Below are positions 7,423-15,340 of a stretch of 64,000 nucleotides of DNA, piece by piece. The notes under the pieces were generated by a model. The model was not told the DNA's origin and did no database searches. It saw only the letters and a list, made by a program, of their open reading frames with translations. The number at the start of each line of letters is the position of its first letter. The stretch's first letter is position 1. Source of the DNA: Actinocorallia herbida (GTDB lineage: Bacteria > Actinomycetota > Actinomycetes > Streptosporangiales > Streptosporangiaceae); NCBI RefSeq assembly GCF_003751225.1, contig NZ_RJKE01000001.1:4278001-4342000 (forward strand). The letters are read 5' to 3'. A program made the position numbers and the translations under genes.

Positions 7423-8876
7423 CCGCTCTTCTCCAGTGCTGCCGCGACCCAGCCCGCGGCCTTCTCGGCGCAGGCCGCGAGGTCGGTGGTGAGCTGCTGC
7501 TGCGGCCCGGTCTCGGCGTTCTGTTCGCAGGTCACCCGCGCGGCGATGTTGCTCACGACGAACACGAGCCGGGTGGACTGGTCCTTGAGGCTCTCCCGGT
7601 ACACGTCGTAGGCGATCGCCTGGTCGCCGATGCCGGTCAGCTCGCGCACCGGGGACACGGTGCCGCTGCTCAGCGCTTCACTCGGCGCGTCCGCGCGCTC
7701 TCCGGTGATGAATTCGCGGGCGGTGGCGGGGCCGCCGCCGAGCGGTCCGGGCCGCAGCACGTACAACTCGGTCGTCACTCCGAGGTCCTTGTCGAAGTCG
7801 CCGTCGGAGAGCCGGCAGTAGGTGCCCGCCTCGCGGTCGCTGCCTCCGCCGGTCTCGCTGCGGGAGAACTCCGGCACGAGTTCCTCGGACTGCTCGTCGG
7901 TCAGGAGGCCGCAGGCGCGGGGCGCGGCGGCGTACCGGCCGGGGTCGGCGTCGGCGGCGTCGGGTGACGGCGCGACGGCGGGGGCGGGCGGGGAGGTGAG
8001 CAGGGCGGTGGCGATCGTGGTGGCCGCCGCGACCGAGACGACCAGGCAGGCGGCGGCCGCCGCCAGGATCGGGGGGCGGACGGGCACGCGCGGCCCGCGC
8101 GGGGCGGGCGTGGCGAGCCGGTCCAGGGTCGCGGACACCTCGGGCGGGCGCTTGGCGGGGTCCTTGGCCAGGAGGTCGAGCAGGACGGGCGCGAGGTCTC
8201 CGGCCCGTTCGGGCGGGCGGGGTTCGGCGGCCAGGACGGCGCTGAGCACCGACATGGGGTCGTCGCCGGGGAAGGCGGAGGTCCCTTCGACGGCGAGGTA
8301 GACGGTCGCGCCGAGTGACCACAGGTCGGCGGCGGGGGCGGGCTTGGCCGTCTGCTCGGGGGCGGTGTAGCCGGGGGTGCCGACGAGGGAGGCGTCGTGG
8401 GCGCGGGTGGTGGCGCCGCAGCCGAAGCCGGTGAGGACGCCTCGCCCGTCGGCGGTCACCCACACGTGGTCGGGCTGGACGTCGCCGTGCACGATCCCGA
8501 CGAGGTGGGCGCGGTCCAGGGCCCCGGCGAGGTCGGCGGCGATGCGGGCGGCGGCCTGCGGCGGGAGCGGCCCGGTCTGGGCGAGCAGGTCGCTCAGGGG
8601 GCGTCCGGCGATGGTCGGGCCGATGATCCACGGGTCGCCGTCGTGCACGACGGCGTCCAGGACGGGGTGGGCGGCCGGGTGCCGGACGCGGGCCGCGGCG
8701 GCGGCGTCGCGCAGGACGTCCTGGGCGAGGGTCTCGCGCAGCCGTTCGCTCAGTTCCGGTGGGAGCGGCACGTGCCGGGCGAACACCGCGGCGCCCGTGC
8801 TCTCGTCGTAGGCGAGGTGCAGGCGCGGTCCGAGCGGCTGCTGGAGGACGTACCGTCCGCCGATCCTGGTGTGCAC
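7419..8876 (-). CDS. Membrane pseudokinase (gene 2 of kinase locus)
   Basis: The 485-residue protein has a kinase-like domain (1-260), a membrane span (about 269-293) and an outer domain beginning CGLLTDEQ. The lysine of VAVK is arginine 34 (VFARHV). H-R-D is H-G-D (130-132) with QPDH instead of KPxN, and D-F-G is G-F-G (150-152), removing the metal-binding aspartate. The activation-segment end VGTPGYTAPEQ and ADLWSLGATVY are kept, so the fold is maintained. GTG start at 8876, 3 bp after the stop of the upstream kinase and in tight operon spacing. Catalytically dead by family rules; role as partner of the two active kinases is inferred. Confidence 0.88.
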   Translation of the reverse strand: MHTRIGGRYVLQQPLGPRLHLAYDESTGAAVFARHVPLPPELSERLRETLAQDVLRDAAAAARVRHPAAHPVLDAVVHDGDPWIIGPTIAGRPLSDLLAQTGPLPPQAAARIAADLAGALDRAHLVGIVHGDVQPDHVWVTADGRGVLTGFGCGATTRAHDASLVGTPGYTAPEQTAKPAPAADLWSLGATVYLAVEGTSAFPGDDPMSVLSAVLAAEPRPPERAGDLAPVLLDLLAKDPAKRPPEVSATLDRLATPAPRGPRVPVRPPILAAAAACLVVSVAAATTIATALLTSPPAPAVAPSPDAADADPGRYAAAPRACGLLTDEQSEELVPEFSRSETGGGSDREAGTYCRLSDGDFDKDLGVTTELYVLRPGPLGGGPATAREFITGERADAPSEALSSGTVSPVRELTGIGDQAIAYDVYRESLKDQSTRLVFVVSNIAARVTCEQNAETGPQQQLTTDLAACAEKAAGWVAAALEKSG

Positions 8877-8879
8877 GCC

Positions 8880-10523
8880 TCAGCCCCTGTCGAGCGCCGC
8901 GACGACCCAGCGGGCCGTCGTCAGCGCGTTCTCGCGGATCTTCGCGGGTTTGGTCTTGTTCGTGACGTCGGCGTAGGTGACCTCGAAGATGAGGTTGCTG
9001 ACGCGGAAAACCACGTCGGTCATCTGCGCGCCGAGCCGTCCGTAGGTGTCGGTGGTGTGCGCCTCGTCGCCGAGGTCGTCGATCTTCTTGGCCTTGGTGC
9101 CGGGCCCGGAGGTGATGGACTCCCCGCCGATGCCGTCGTAATGCCAGATGATCTTGTCCGAGCCGTCGGCGGCGCGCAGGGAGCCGAGGTAGGCGTCGTG
9201 GGCCTGCGCGGGGGTCCGGCCCGTCCACGGGTCGGGGTTGTCGTAGTCCTTCTTGACCTCGACGCTGACACCGGCGCCCGGCGCGTCCCAGGAGCAGGCC
9301 GGGGCGTCGGTGTCGCCGGACGCGACGCCTTCGGCCTTCTTGTAGCGCGGGACGACCTTCCGTATCTGTTCCGCGGTGATCAGCCCGCACAGGTCGATCG
9401 GCACGGTGAACCGGGCGGCCTCCTCCGTCGGGGTCACCGCGGGGGCGGGCGGGGAGGTGACGGTCGCCGTGGGGGCGGCGGTCACGGCGGCGGCGGGCTC
9501 CCGGTCGTCGGTCGCGACGACCACGAGGGCGGCGGCGACCAGCGCGGCGGTCGCCACGACGCCGCCGGCCAGCAGCACCTGGCCCGCCCGGGAGCGGCGG
9601 GGCAGCGCGCCGGGGAGGGTGGGCGGCGGCCCCGCGGGTGCGGCGGGCGCGGCCGGGGCCGGCAGGTCGGGCAGCGCGATGTCGCCGGACGGCTGCCCCG
9701 TCGCGACCCGTTCCAGGACGGCCCGTACCACCTCGGCGGTGGGCCGGGCGCGGGGGTCGCGGCCGAGCAGCCGCAGCAGGACGGGCCCCAGCTCCCCAGC
9801 GCGCGTCGGCGGGACGGGGTCGGCGGTGAGCACCGCGGCCAGGACGGCCATGTGACCGGCGCCGGGGAACGGGTGGTGGCCCTCGACGGCGCGGTAGAGC
9901 GTCGCGGCCAGCGACCACAGGTCCGAGGACGGCCCGGGGCGCTCCCCGCGCAGCCGTTCGGGGGCGATGTGGCCGGGTGAGCCGACGAGCATCCCGGACC
10001 GGGTGATGGTGGCCTGGCCTTCGACGGTGGCGATGCCGAAGTCGGTGACGACGGCGCGCCCGTCGGAGGTGAGGAAGATGTTGCCGGGCTTGATGTCGCG
10101 GTGCAGGATGCCGACGGCGTGCGCGGCCTCCAGCGCGCCCAGGACGTCGAGGCCGACGCGGGCGGCGTGCTCGGGGGTGAGGGCGCCGCGGTCGGCGAGC
10201 ACCCGGTCGAGGGTGGCGCCGTCCAGGAGCTGCATGATGATCCACGGTCGGCCGTCGTCGAGGAACGCGTCGTGCACGACCACGACCCCGGGGTGGCGGA
10301 GCCGCGCCGTGGCCTGCGCCTCCCGGACGGCCCGCTCGGCGGCCTCGGCCCGCACGGTCGCGTCGAGGTCGGGCGCGATCTTCAGTTCCTTGACGGCGAC
10401 GTCGCGGCCGAGGGTCTCGTCCGTGGCCCGCCACACCGTGCCCATGCCCCCGCTGCCGAGGACCTCGAGCAGGAGGTAACGGTCGGCCAGCCTTGTCCCG
10501 ATCTCTCCTGGCATGCGAGGCAT
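8880..10523 (-). CDS. Membrane Ser/Thr protein kinase, active type (kinase 1 of locus)
   Basis: The 547-residue protein has a complete PknB-like domain: glycine loop GSGGMGTV, lysine 45 (VAVKELK), H-R-D 141-143 with KPGN, D-F-G 161-163 and the activation-loop end VGSPGHIAPERL. An alanine/proline linker, one membrane span (about 315-338) and an outer region of about 200 residues follow (LCGLITAEQ near its start, a second cysteine at ACSWDAPG). It is the first gene of the operon; a second in-frame ATG three codons downstream is possible. Upstream (10524-10571) separates it from the STAND gene's terminator, so its promoter should lie there. Expected to be an active sensor kinase of unknown signal. 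Confidence 0.9.
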   Translation of the reverse strand: MPRMPGEIGTRLADRYLLLEVLGSGGMGTVWRATDETLGRDVAVKELKIAPDLDATVRAEAAERAVREAQATARLRHPGVVVVHDAFLDDGRPWIIMQLLDGATLDRVLADRGALTPEHAARVGLDVLGALEAAHAVGILHRDIKPGNIFLTSDGRAVVTDFGIATVEGQATITRSGMLVGSPGHIAPERLRGERPGPSSDLWSLAATLYRAVEGHHPFPGAGHMAVLAAVLTADPVPPTRAGELGPVLLRLLGRDPRARPTAEVVRAVLERVATGQPSGDIALPDLPAPAAPAAPAGPPPTLPGALPRRSRAGQVLLAGGVVATAALVAAALVVVATDDREPAAAVTAAPTATVTSPPAPAVTPTEEAARFTVPIDLCGLITAEQIRKVVPRYKKAEGVASGDTDAPACSWDAPGAGVSVEVKKDYDNPDPWTGRTPAQAHDAYLGSLRAADGSDKIIWHYDGIGGESITSGPGTKAKKIDDLGDEAHTTDTYGRLGAQMTDVVFRVSNLIFEVTYADVTNKTKPAKIRENALTTARWVVAALDRG

Positions 10524-10571
10524 CTTAGGACAAGATCACTGGGGAGATCACGGAGATGGCCCGTCCCGTCA

Positions 10572-10618
10572 CCCGAGATCCCGTTTCCGGTCCTCCCCAC
10601 CGGCGTCGGGATCTCGGG
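10572..10618 (-). terminator. Nested hairpin terminator after the STAND gene
   Basis: CCCGAGATCCCG (10572-10583) pairs with 10607-10618, and an inner CCGGT/ACCGG stem lies inside. It sits directly downstream of the leftward gene ending at 10640 and upstream of the kinase operon, isolating the two transcripts. Confidence 0.7.
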
Positions 10619-10639
10619 GTGCGGACGGCCGCCGGGCCG

Positions 10640-12703
10640 TCAGACCGTGGGCAGGGCGGGCGTCAGGGGGGTGTCCAGGCCGGACAGGAACGCCTTCTCG
10701 TAGTCGGCGTCGCCGATGGCGGCGCGGATCTGCTGTTCGCAGGCCTGGCGGGCGGCGGCGAGTTCGGGCGAGCCGAACTGGGCGGTGCCGAAGGTGGCGC
10801 GCCAGGCCTGCTCGCCGGTGCCCAGGACCGTCGCGGCCTGCTCGCTCTCGCCCAGCCCCGCGAGCGCGAGGGCGAGGGAGTCCAGGACCAGGGCCATGCC
10901 CCAGTAGTCGCCGAGCCGCCGGTTGGCCTCCAGCGCCTGGCGGGCGTGGTCGACCGCGGTCGGCAGGTCGCCGGTGCCGAGCGCGGCCAGCGCCCAGATG
11001 TAGTCGCCCCAGGACCGGTACTTGAACTCGCCGCGCCGCTCCCCTTCGGCCCGGATCCAGCGGGCGAGCGCGACCGCCTCCGCGTAGTCGCCGCGGACGA
11101 TGTGGATGTAGGACACGCACGCCTGGACCATCAGCGCGGTCGCCTCCCGCATCCCCTCGGCCTCGTGCGCTCCGCCGGCCTCGGGCAGCGTGTCGAACGG
11201 CGCGACGATCCGCATCGCCAGGTCGGCGTCGCCGCGGATGGACCACGCGGTGCCGCGCAGGTAGGCCGAGGCGCGCGCGGACACCCCGGTCGGCGGCTTG
11301 TCCTCGCCGACGGCGGCGGAGGTGCAGATCTCGACGGCGCCGTTGCACGCCTCGACGTCGCCCTGGGCCAGGACGACGAGCCCGTAGGCCCAGGACGCGC
11401 GCATCCGGTGGTAGCCGGGGGTCGCGTCGTGGGCGAGCGCGCGCTCGAAGTAGTGCCGGCCTTCGCGCTGGTGGCCGCAGCAGTACCAGAAGAACCACAG
11501 CGCGCCGAGCAGTTCCAGGACCGCGTCGCCGGGCTCGGTGAAGCAGGTCTCCAGCGCGACCTGGAGGTCGGCGAAGTCCTGGGCGAAGCGCTGCGCGAGG
11601 TCGGCCTGGCCGGCGGTGAACCACAGGCCGAACGCGTGCCGGGCGGCGGCGCGGTAGTGGTCGCGGTGGCCGAGCCGCAGGGCGCGGTCCTCGCCGAGTT
11701 CGCGCAGCCAGTGCGCGCCGAACTCGGCGATGGTGTCGAGCAGGGCGTACCTGCCGTCGCGGGTCTTGACCAGGGACTTGTCGACGAGCTGGGCGAGCGT
11801 GCCGCGCACGTCCTCGGGGGTCAGGGGGCCGCCCGAGCACACGTCCTGGGCGGTGGCGGAGGTGAAGGACCCGGCGAAGACCGACAGGCGCGCCCACAGC
11901 AGCCGTTCCTCCGGCGTGCACAGCTCGTGGCTCCAGCCGATGGCCGTCCACAGCGTCGCGTGGTGCGCCGGGGCGCCTCCGCCGCGCTTGCGCTCGGTCT
12001 CCAGGGCGAACCTGTCCTGGATGCGGGCGCCCAGGTCGGCGACGGGCAGTTCCGCGACGAGCGCGGCGGCGAGCTCGACCGCGAGCGGGATGCCGTCCAG
12101 GTGCGCGCAGACCCCGGCGACGATCGGGCGGGTGGCCTCGGTGAGCGCGAAGCCGGGGGCGACGGCGGCGGCGCGTTCGGCGAACAGCTGGACGGCCTCC
12201 CGGTCGGCGGCCAGGGGCGTGAGGTCGATGCGGGACTCGCCCCGGACGCCGAGCGGCTGCCGGCTCGTGGCGATGATCTTGACGCCGGGCGCGACGCCCA
12301 GCAGCAGCATGATCATCATGGCGCAGGACTCCAGCAGGTGCTCGCACCCGTCCAGGACGAGCAGGCACCGGGCCCCGGCGAGCCGGTCGGCGAGGACCTC
12401 GGCCATCGGCCGCGTGGTCTGGTCCTGCAGCCGCATCTCCCGGCAGATGAGGTGCGGCAGCAGGGTGCCGTCGCGCAGCTGCGACAGGCGCACCACCCAC
12501 ACCCCGTCGGGGAAGTCGGGCGCCGCCGTGACCGCGGCCTCCAGCGCCGTCCTGGTCTTGCCGACGCCGCCGACCCCGGTCAGCGTGACCAGCCGTTCGG
12601 TGCGCAGGACCCGTTCGATCGCGACGAGTTCGGCGTCCCTGCCCACGAAACTCGACAGATCGGTGGAGATGTTGCCGCGGCGCGGGTGCGTTTCCCTGGT
12701 CAT
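10640..12703 (-). CDS. STAND/NB-ARC-type ATPase with helical repeats
   Basis: The 687-residue protein has a signal-transduction ATPase core: FVGRDAEL, the P-loop GVGGVGKT (about residues 45-52), a Walker B stretch CLLVLDGCEHLLE and GIPLAVELAAALV of the winged-helix side. The C-terminal half is alpha-helical and TPR-like. Homologues often end in a LuxR helix-turn-helix or start with an AfsR/SARP domain; neither is seen here, so it may act through protein contacts. The ATG at 12703 is preceded by GGAG. It points toward the kinase operon, separated by a terminator, and is divergent from the PP2C-like gene. AfsR-like signalling downstream of Ser/Thr kinases is a reasonable guess only. Confidence 0.8.
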   Translation of the reverse strand: MTRETHPRRGNISTDLSSFVGRDAELVAIERVLRTERLVTLTGVGGVGKTRTALEAAVTAAPDFPDGVWVVRLSQLRDGTLLPHLICREMRLQDQTTRPMAEVLADRLAGARCLLVLDGCEHLLESCAMMIMLLLGVAPGVKIIATSRQPLGVRGESRIDLTPLAADREAVQLFAERAAAVAPGFALTEATRPIVAGVCAHLDGIPLAVELAAALVAELPVADLGARIQDRFALETERKRGGGAPAHHATLWTAIGWSHELCTPEERLLWARLSVFAGSFTSATAQDVCSGGPLTPEDVRGTLAQLVDKSLVKTRDGRYALLDTIAEFGAHWLRELGEDRALRLGHRDHYRAAARHAFGLWFTAGQADLAQRFAQDFADLQVALETCFTEPGDAVLELLGALWFFWYCCGHQREGRHYFERALAHDATPGYHRMRASWAYGLVVLAQGDVEACNGAVEICTSAAVGEDKPPTGVSARASAYLRGTAWSIRGDADLAMRIVAPFDTLPEAGGAHEAEGMREATALMVQACVSYIHIVRGDYAEAVALARWIRAEGERRGEFKYRSWGDYIWALAALGTGDLPTAVDHARQALEANRRLGDYWGMALVLDSLALALAGLGESEQAATVLGTGEQAWRATFGTAQFGSPELAAARQACEQQIRAAIGDADYEKAFLSGLDTPLTPALPTV

Positions 12704-12844
12704 GCGTTCTCCGCTCACTGGGGGGATGGTGACGTCGAGGAATTGCGACGATACTCCCCGCAATGCCGACTTGTTCGCTCTTTGAGTCCACCGCCTCACG
12801 GACCGCTAATATGAACACTCGGCTTGGTCACGAGAGGCTGGGCA

Positions 12845-13579
12845 TTGGAATCGTTCGACGCACAGGTGACGTCCGCGTATTGCGGATCGGTCAGGGTGGA
12901 AAGGAGACGTGCCTCCAATGGCGCCGGCACGGGCGGGACCCGGTGCGAGGTCATCCATTCGCCCTTCGGGGTGCGCGCGGCGGCCGTGCGCGCGGTCGGT
13001 CCCGATCGCGGCGCCCTCCTGCACGAGGTGCTGCGCGGCTTCCGGGAACTGGCGATGCACGAGACCTCGGTCGCGGGCATCGCGTTCCGCATCGACGGCT
13101 TCCTGGCCGACCGCGAAGAGGAGTACGCGACCGCGGTGCTCGTCGAGTTCGGCAAGCACGGCCTGGACGCCGAGGTGACCTGCTGCGGGCACGCCCCGCC
13201 CGTCGTCGTCCGCGACGCCGGCGGCGCCGACCCCTACGCGCTGCCCGCCGCGCTGCCGCTGGGTCTCCAGGCACTGGACGACGACGGCTGGTACACCACC
13301 ACGTGGGTGCCGCTCAGCTCGGGCGACGGCCTCCTCCTGCACACCGGCGGAGTGCGCGCGGCACAACGGCCGTTCCCCTATCTGACCCGCATTCCCCGGC
13401 TCGCGAACGGCGATCCCGCGGTGTTCGTGGAAAGGCTCGCCGGGGAACTCGCCGGCCATTCCGAGGACGACCTCGAACTGCTCCTCCTGCTGCCCGAAAC
13501 GCCGGTGTCCCAGGTGCGGCGGCCCCAGCCGCGCGTGCCGACCCTCGGCCCCGGCTGGTCTGACTTCTCCGCTTTCTGA
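12845..13579 (+). CDS. PP2C/SpoIIE-like protein, probably a pseudophosphatase
   Basis: The 244-residue protein shows the last two thirds of a SpoIIE-type PP2C fold: ATAVLVEFGKHGLDAEVTCC, GHAPPVVV, LPLGLQAL and SSGDGLLLHTGGV. The aspartate normally found in the last motif (TDG) is glycine, and the earlier GGDW-type and GDV-type metal-binding motifs are not recognisable (the region reads CEVIHSPFG and AVRAVGPDRG). Catalysis therefore looks lost. The start is taken as TTG 12845, which has AGAGG at proper spacing; TTG 12824 is an alternative. Divergent from the STAND gene and close to the kinase operon, it probably belongs to the same signalling group. Confidence 0.7.
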   Translation: MESFDAQVTSAYCGSVRVERRRASNGAGTGGTRCEVIHSPFGVRAAAVRAVGPDRGALLHEVLRGFRELAMHETSVAGIAFRIDGFLADREEEYATAVLVEFGKHGLDAEVTCCGHAPPVVVRDAGGADPYALPAALPLGLQALDDDGWYTTTWVPLSSGDGLLLHTGGVRAAQRPFPYLTRIPRLANGDPAVFVERLAGELAGHSEDDLELLLLLPETPVSQVRRPQPRVPTLGPGWSDFSAF

Positions 13580-13580
13580 G

Positions 13581-13623
13581 ACCGAAGACCGGTTCCCCGC
13601 GGGGCGGGGAACCGGTCTTCGGT
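13581..13623. terminator. Strong bidirectional hairpin terminator
   Basis: An 18-bp perfect stem (13581-13598 with 13606-13623) lies between the convergent PP2C-like gene and the membrane reductase gene ending at 13638; it can serve both. Confidence 0.85.
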
Positions 13624-13637
13624 GCGGAAACGCGGGG

Positions 13638-14453
13638 TCAGGCCGCGGGCTTGGGGCGGCGCGGCGGCCGGGGGAAGAAGCCGCTGGTCCGCGCGAGGTA
13701 GTCGGTGTACTCCTGGCCGCGGCGACGCGCCATCTGACGCTCCAGGAGCGCCTTGCCGCTGCGGTTGACCAGCAGGTGGGTCATGAACGCCGGGCCGATG
13801 ACGGTGAGCAGGCCGGTCCAGTGGGAGCAGGCGACGAGGAACAGCCCCCACCAGACGACGGAGTCGCCGAAGTAGTTCGGGTGCCGGGTCCAGCCCCACA
13901 GTCCCCGGTCCATCACCTTGCCCTGGTTGGCGGGGTCGGCCTTGAACCGGGCGAGCTGCCGGTCGCCGACGCTCTCGAACAGGAACCCGACCGCGAACAC
14001 CGCGACGCCGAGCCAGGTGAGCACGCCGAGCGAGGCGTTCTGGTACATCGCCACCTGGACGGGCAGCGACACCATCCACATGATCCAGCCCTGCGCGAAG
14101 TAGATGTGCCGCAGCACGAACGGCACGACCGGGCCCTTGTTGCGGCGCAGGAGCGCGGCGTAGCGCGGGTCCTCTCCCTTGCCGTGGTTGCGGCGGAAGA
14201 TGTAGGCGCCGAGCCGCAGCCCCCACAGGGCGGTGAGGGCCAGGACGAGCACGCGCCGCCCGGTGACGCCCTCGCCCTGCACGCCCGACAGGGCGAACGA
14301 GGTGAGCGCGATGACGACGAACCCGAGCCCCCACACCACGTCGACGACGCTGTGGGTGCGGGTGCGCAGGGCGTAGGCCATGGTGAGGCCCATGGCGACG
14401 GCGACGGCGAGGGCCGTCCCGGCGAGGTTGACCAGCAGGGGGATGAGGTTCAC
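13638..14453 (-). CDS. DUF1295-family membrane protein (steroid 5-alpha-reductase-like)
   Basis: The 271-residue integral membrane protein has about seven hydrophobic segments. The C-terminal half carries the family signature: GLWGWTRHPNYFGD, a polar stretch used by isoprenylcysteine methyltransferase/steroid reductase relatives for cofactor binding, then GQEYTDYLARTSGFFP. The GTG start at 14453 overlaps the stop of the upstream SDR in GTGA, so translation is probably coupled. It is the third gene of the thiolase-SDR operon. Members reduce or modify lipophilic enones using NADPH in characterised eukaryotic cases; here a reduction step on a hydrophobic intermediate is inferred. Confidence 0.8.
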   Translation of the reverse strand: MNLIPLLVNLAGTALAVAVAMGLTMAYALRTRTHSVVDVVWGLGFVVIALTSFALSGVQGEGVTGRRVLVLALTALWGLRLGAYIFRRNHGKGEDPRYAALLRRNKGPVVPFVLRHIYFAQGWIMWMVSLPVQVAMYQNASLGVLTWLGVAVFAVGFLFESVGDRQLARFKADPANQGKVMDRGLWGWTRHPNYFGDSVVWWGLFLVACSHWTGLLTVIGPAFMTHLLVNRSGKALLERQMARRRGQEYTDYLARTSGFFPRPPRRPKPAA

Positions 14454-15340
14454 GGGGTGCTCAGCTCTCGGGCGAAGTCCTGGAAGGCGTCCTGGGCGTG
14501 GACGTAGGAGTGGGCGGGGCCGGAGCGGCTGAGCTCCAGCAGTGCGGCCAGGCCCGCCCCGTCGAGCGGCCCGTCGTGGCGGACGGTGCCGTACTCGACG
14601 GCGTCGGCGACGCGCAGCCCTCCGGCGGCGGCGACGATGACCTGCCCGTTGACGGTCGAGGCCGGGTCGCACAGGGCGGCGACGAGGGGCGCGACGGCGG
14701 CGGCGTCCATGAGGCCGCGGTGGTCGGGGTCCATGCCCCGGTCGGTCATCTGGGTGAGCGCGTACGGCAGGAGCACGTTGGTGAACACCCCTCGCGGGGC
14801 GCCTTCGACGGCGATGGTCCTACCGAGCGCGATGACGGCGCCCTTGCTGGCGGCGTACGCCGACACGGTGGGCTCGCCGTGCAGGCCCGCGGTGGAGGCG
14901 ACGAGCACGATCCTGCCGTGTCCGCGCTCGCGCATGACCGCGGCGCAGGCGGCGGCGATCTGGGAGGTGCCGAGCACGTTCGTGCGCAGGACCGCGGCGA
15001 AGTCCTCGGGCGGCGACTTGTGGAACATGGCGGGGCCGGAGACGGCGGCGCTGGTGACGCAGCCGTCGAGGCGGCCCCAGGTGTCGAGGGCGAGCTTGAC
15101 GAGGTTCTGCGCGGTGGCGGGGTCGGCGACGTCGCCGTGTTCGGCGACGGCCTCGCCACCGAGCGCCCTGATCTCGGCGACGACATGGTCGGCGGGGCCG
15201 AGTCCCTGGTCGTCGACGATCCGGTTGCGGTTGTTGACGACGAGGCGGGCGCCCCGCTCGGCGAGGTGGAGGGCGAAGGCACGGCCGAGGCCCCGTCCGC
15301 CGCCGCTGATGACGATGACCTGTCCGTCGAGGCCGCTCAT
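14450..15340 (-). CDS. Short-chain dehydrogenase/reductase (hydroxyacyl-CoA type)
   Basis: The 296-residue classical SDR has the Rossmann motif SGGGRGLGRAFALHLAERGA near residue 12, an NAG-like NxA region (TSAAVSGPAM), catalytic serine in VASTAGLHG and YAASK with tyrosine and lysine. The stretch NNRNR after beta-2 and the length resemble the 3-hydroxyacyl-CoA dehydrogenase domain of multifunctional enzyme type 2. ATGA overlaps join it to the thiolase upstream. It likely oxidises a 3-hydroxyacyl-CoA or a ring alcohol, feeding the thiolase. Fold and catalytic residues are seen; the substrate is inferred. Confidence 0.85.
   Translation of the reverse strand: MSGLDGQVIVISGGGRGLGRAFALHLAERGARLVVNNRNRIVDDQGLGPADHVVAEIRALGGEAVAEHGDVADPATAQNLVKLALDTWGRLDGCVTSAAVSGPAMFHKSPPEDFAAVLRTNVLGTSQIAAACAAVMRERGHGRIVLVASTAGLHGEPTVSAYAASKGAVIALGRTIAVEGAPRGVFTNVLLPYALTQMTDRGMDPDHRGLMDAAAVAPLVAALCDPASTVNGQVIVAAAGGLRVADAVEYGTVRHDGPLDGAGLAALLELSRSGPAHSYVHAQDAFQDFARELSTP

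Noticed and set aside
10555-12814. Long rightward open frame opposite the STAND gene
   Set aside because: Its translation lacks any domain, whereas the opposite strand encodes a complete ATPase with a good ribosome site.
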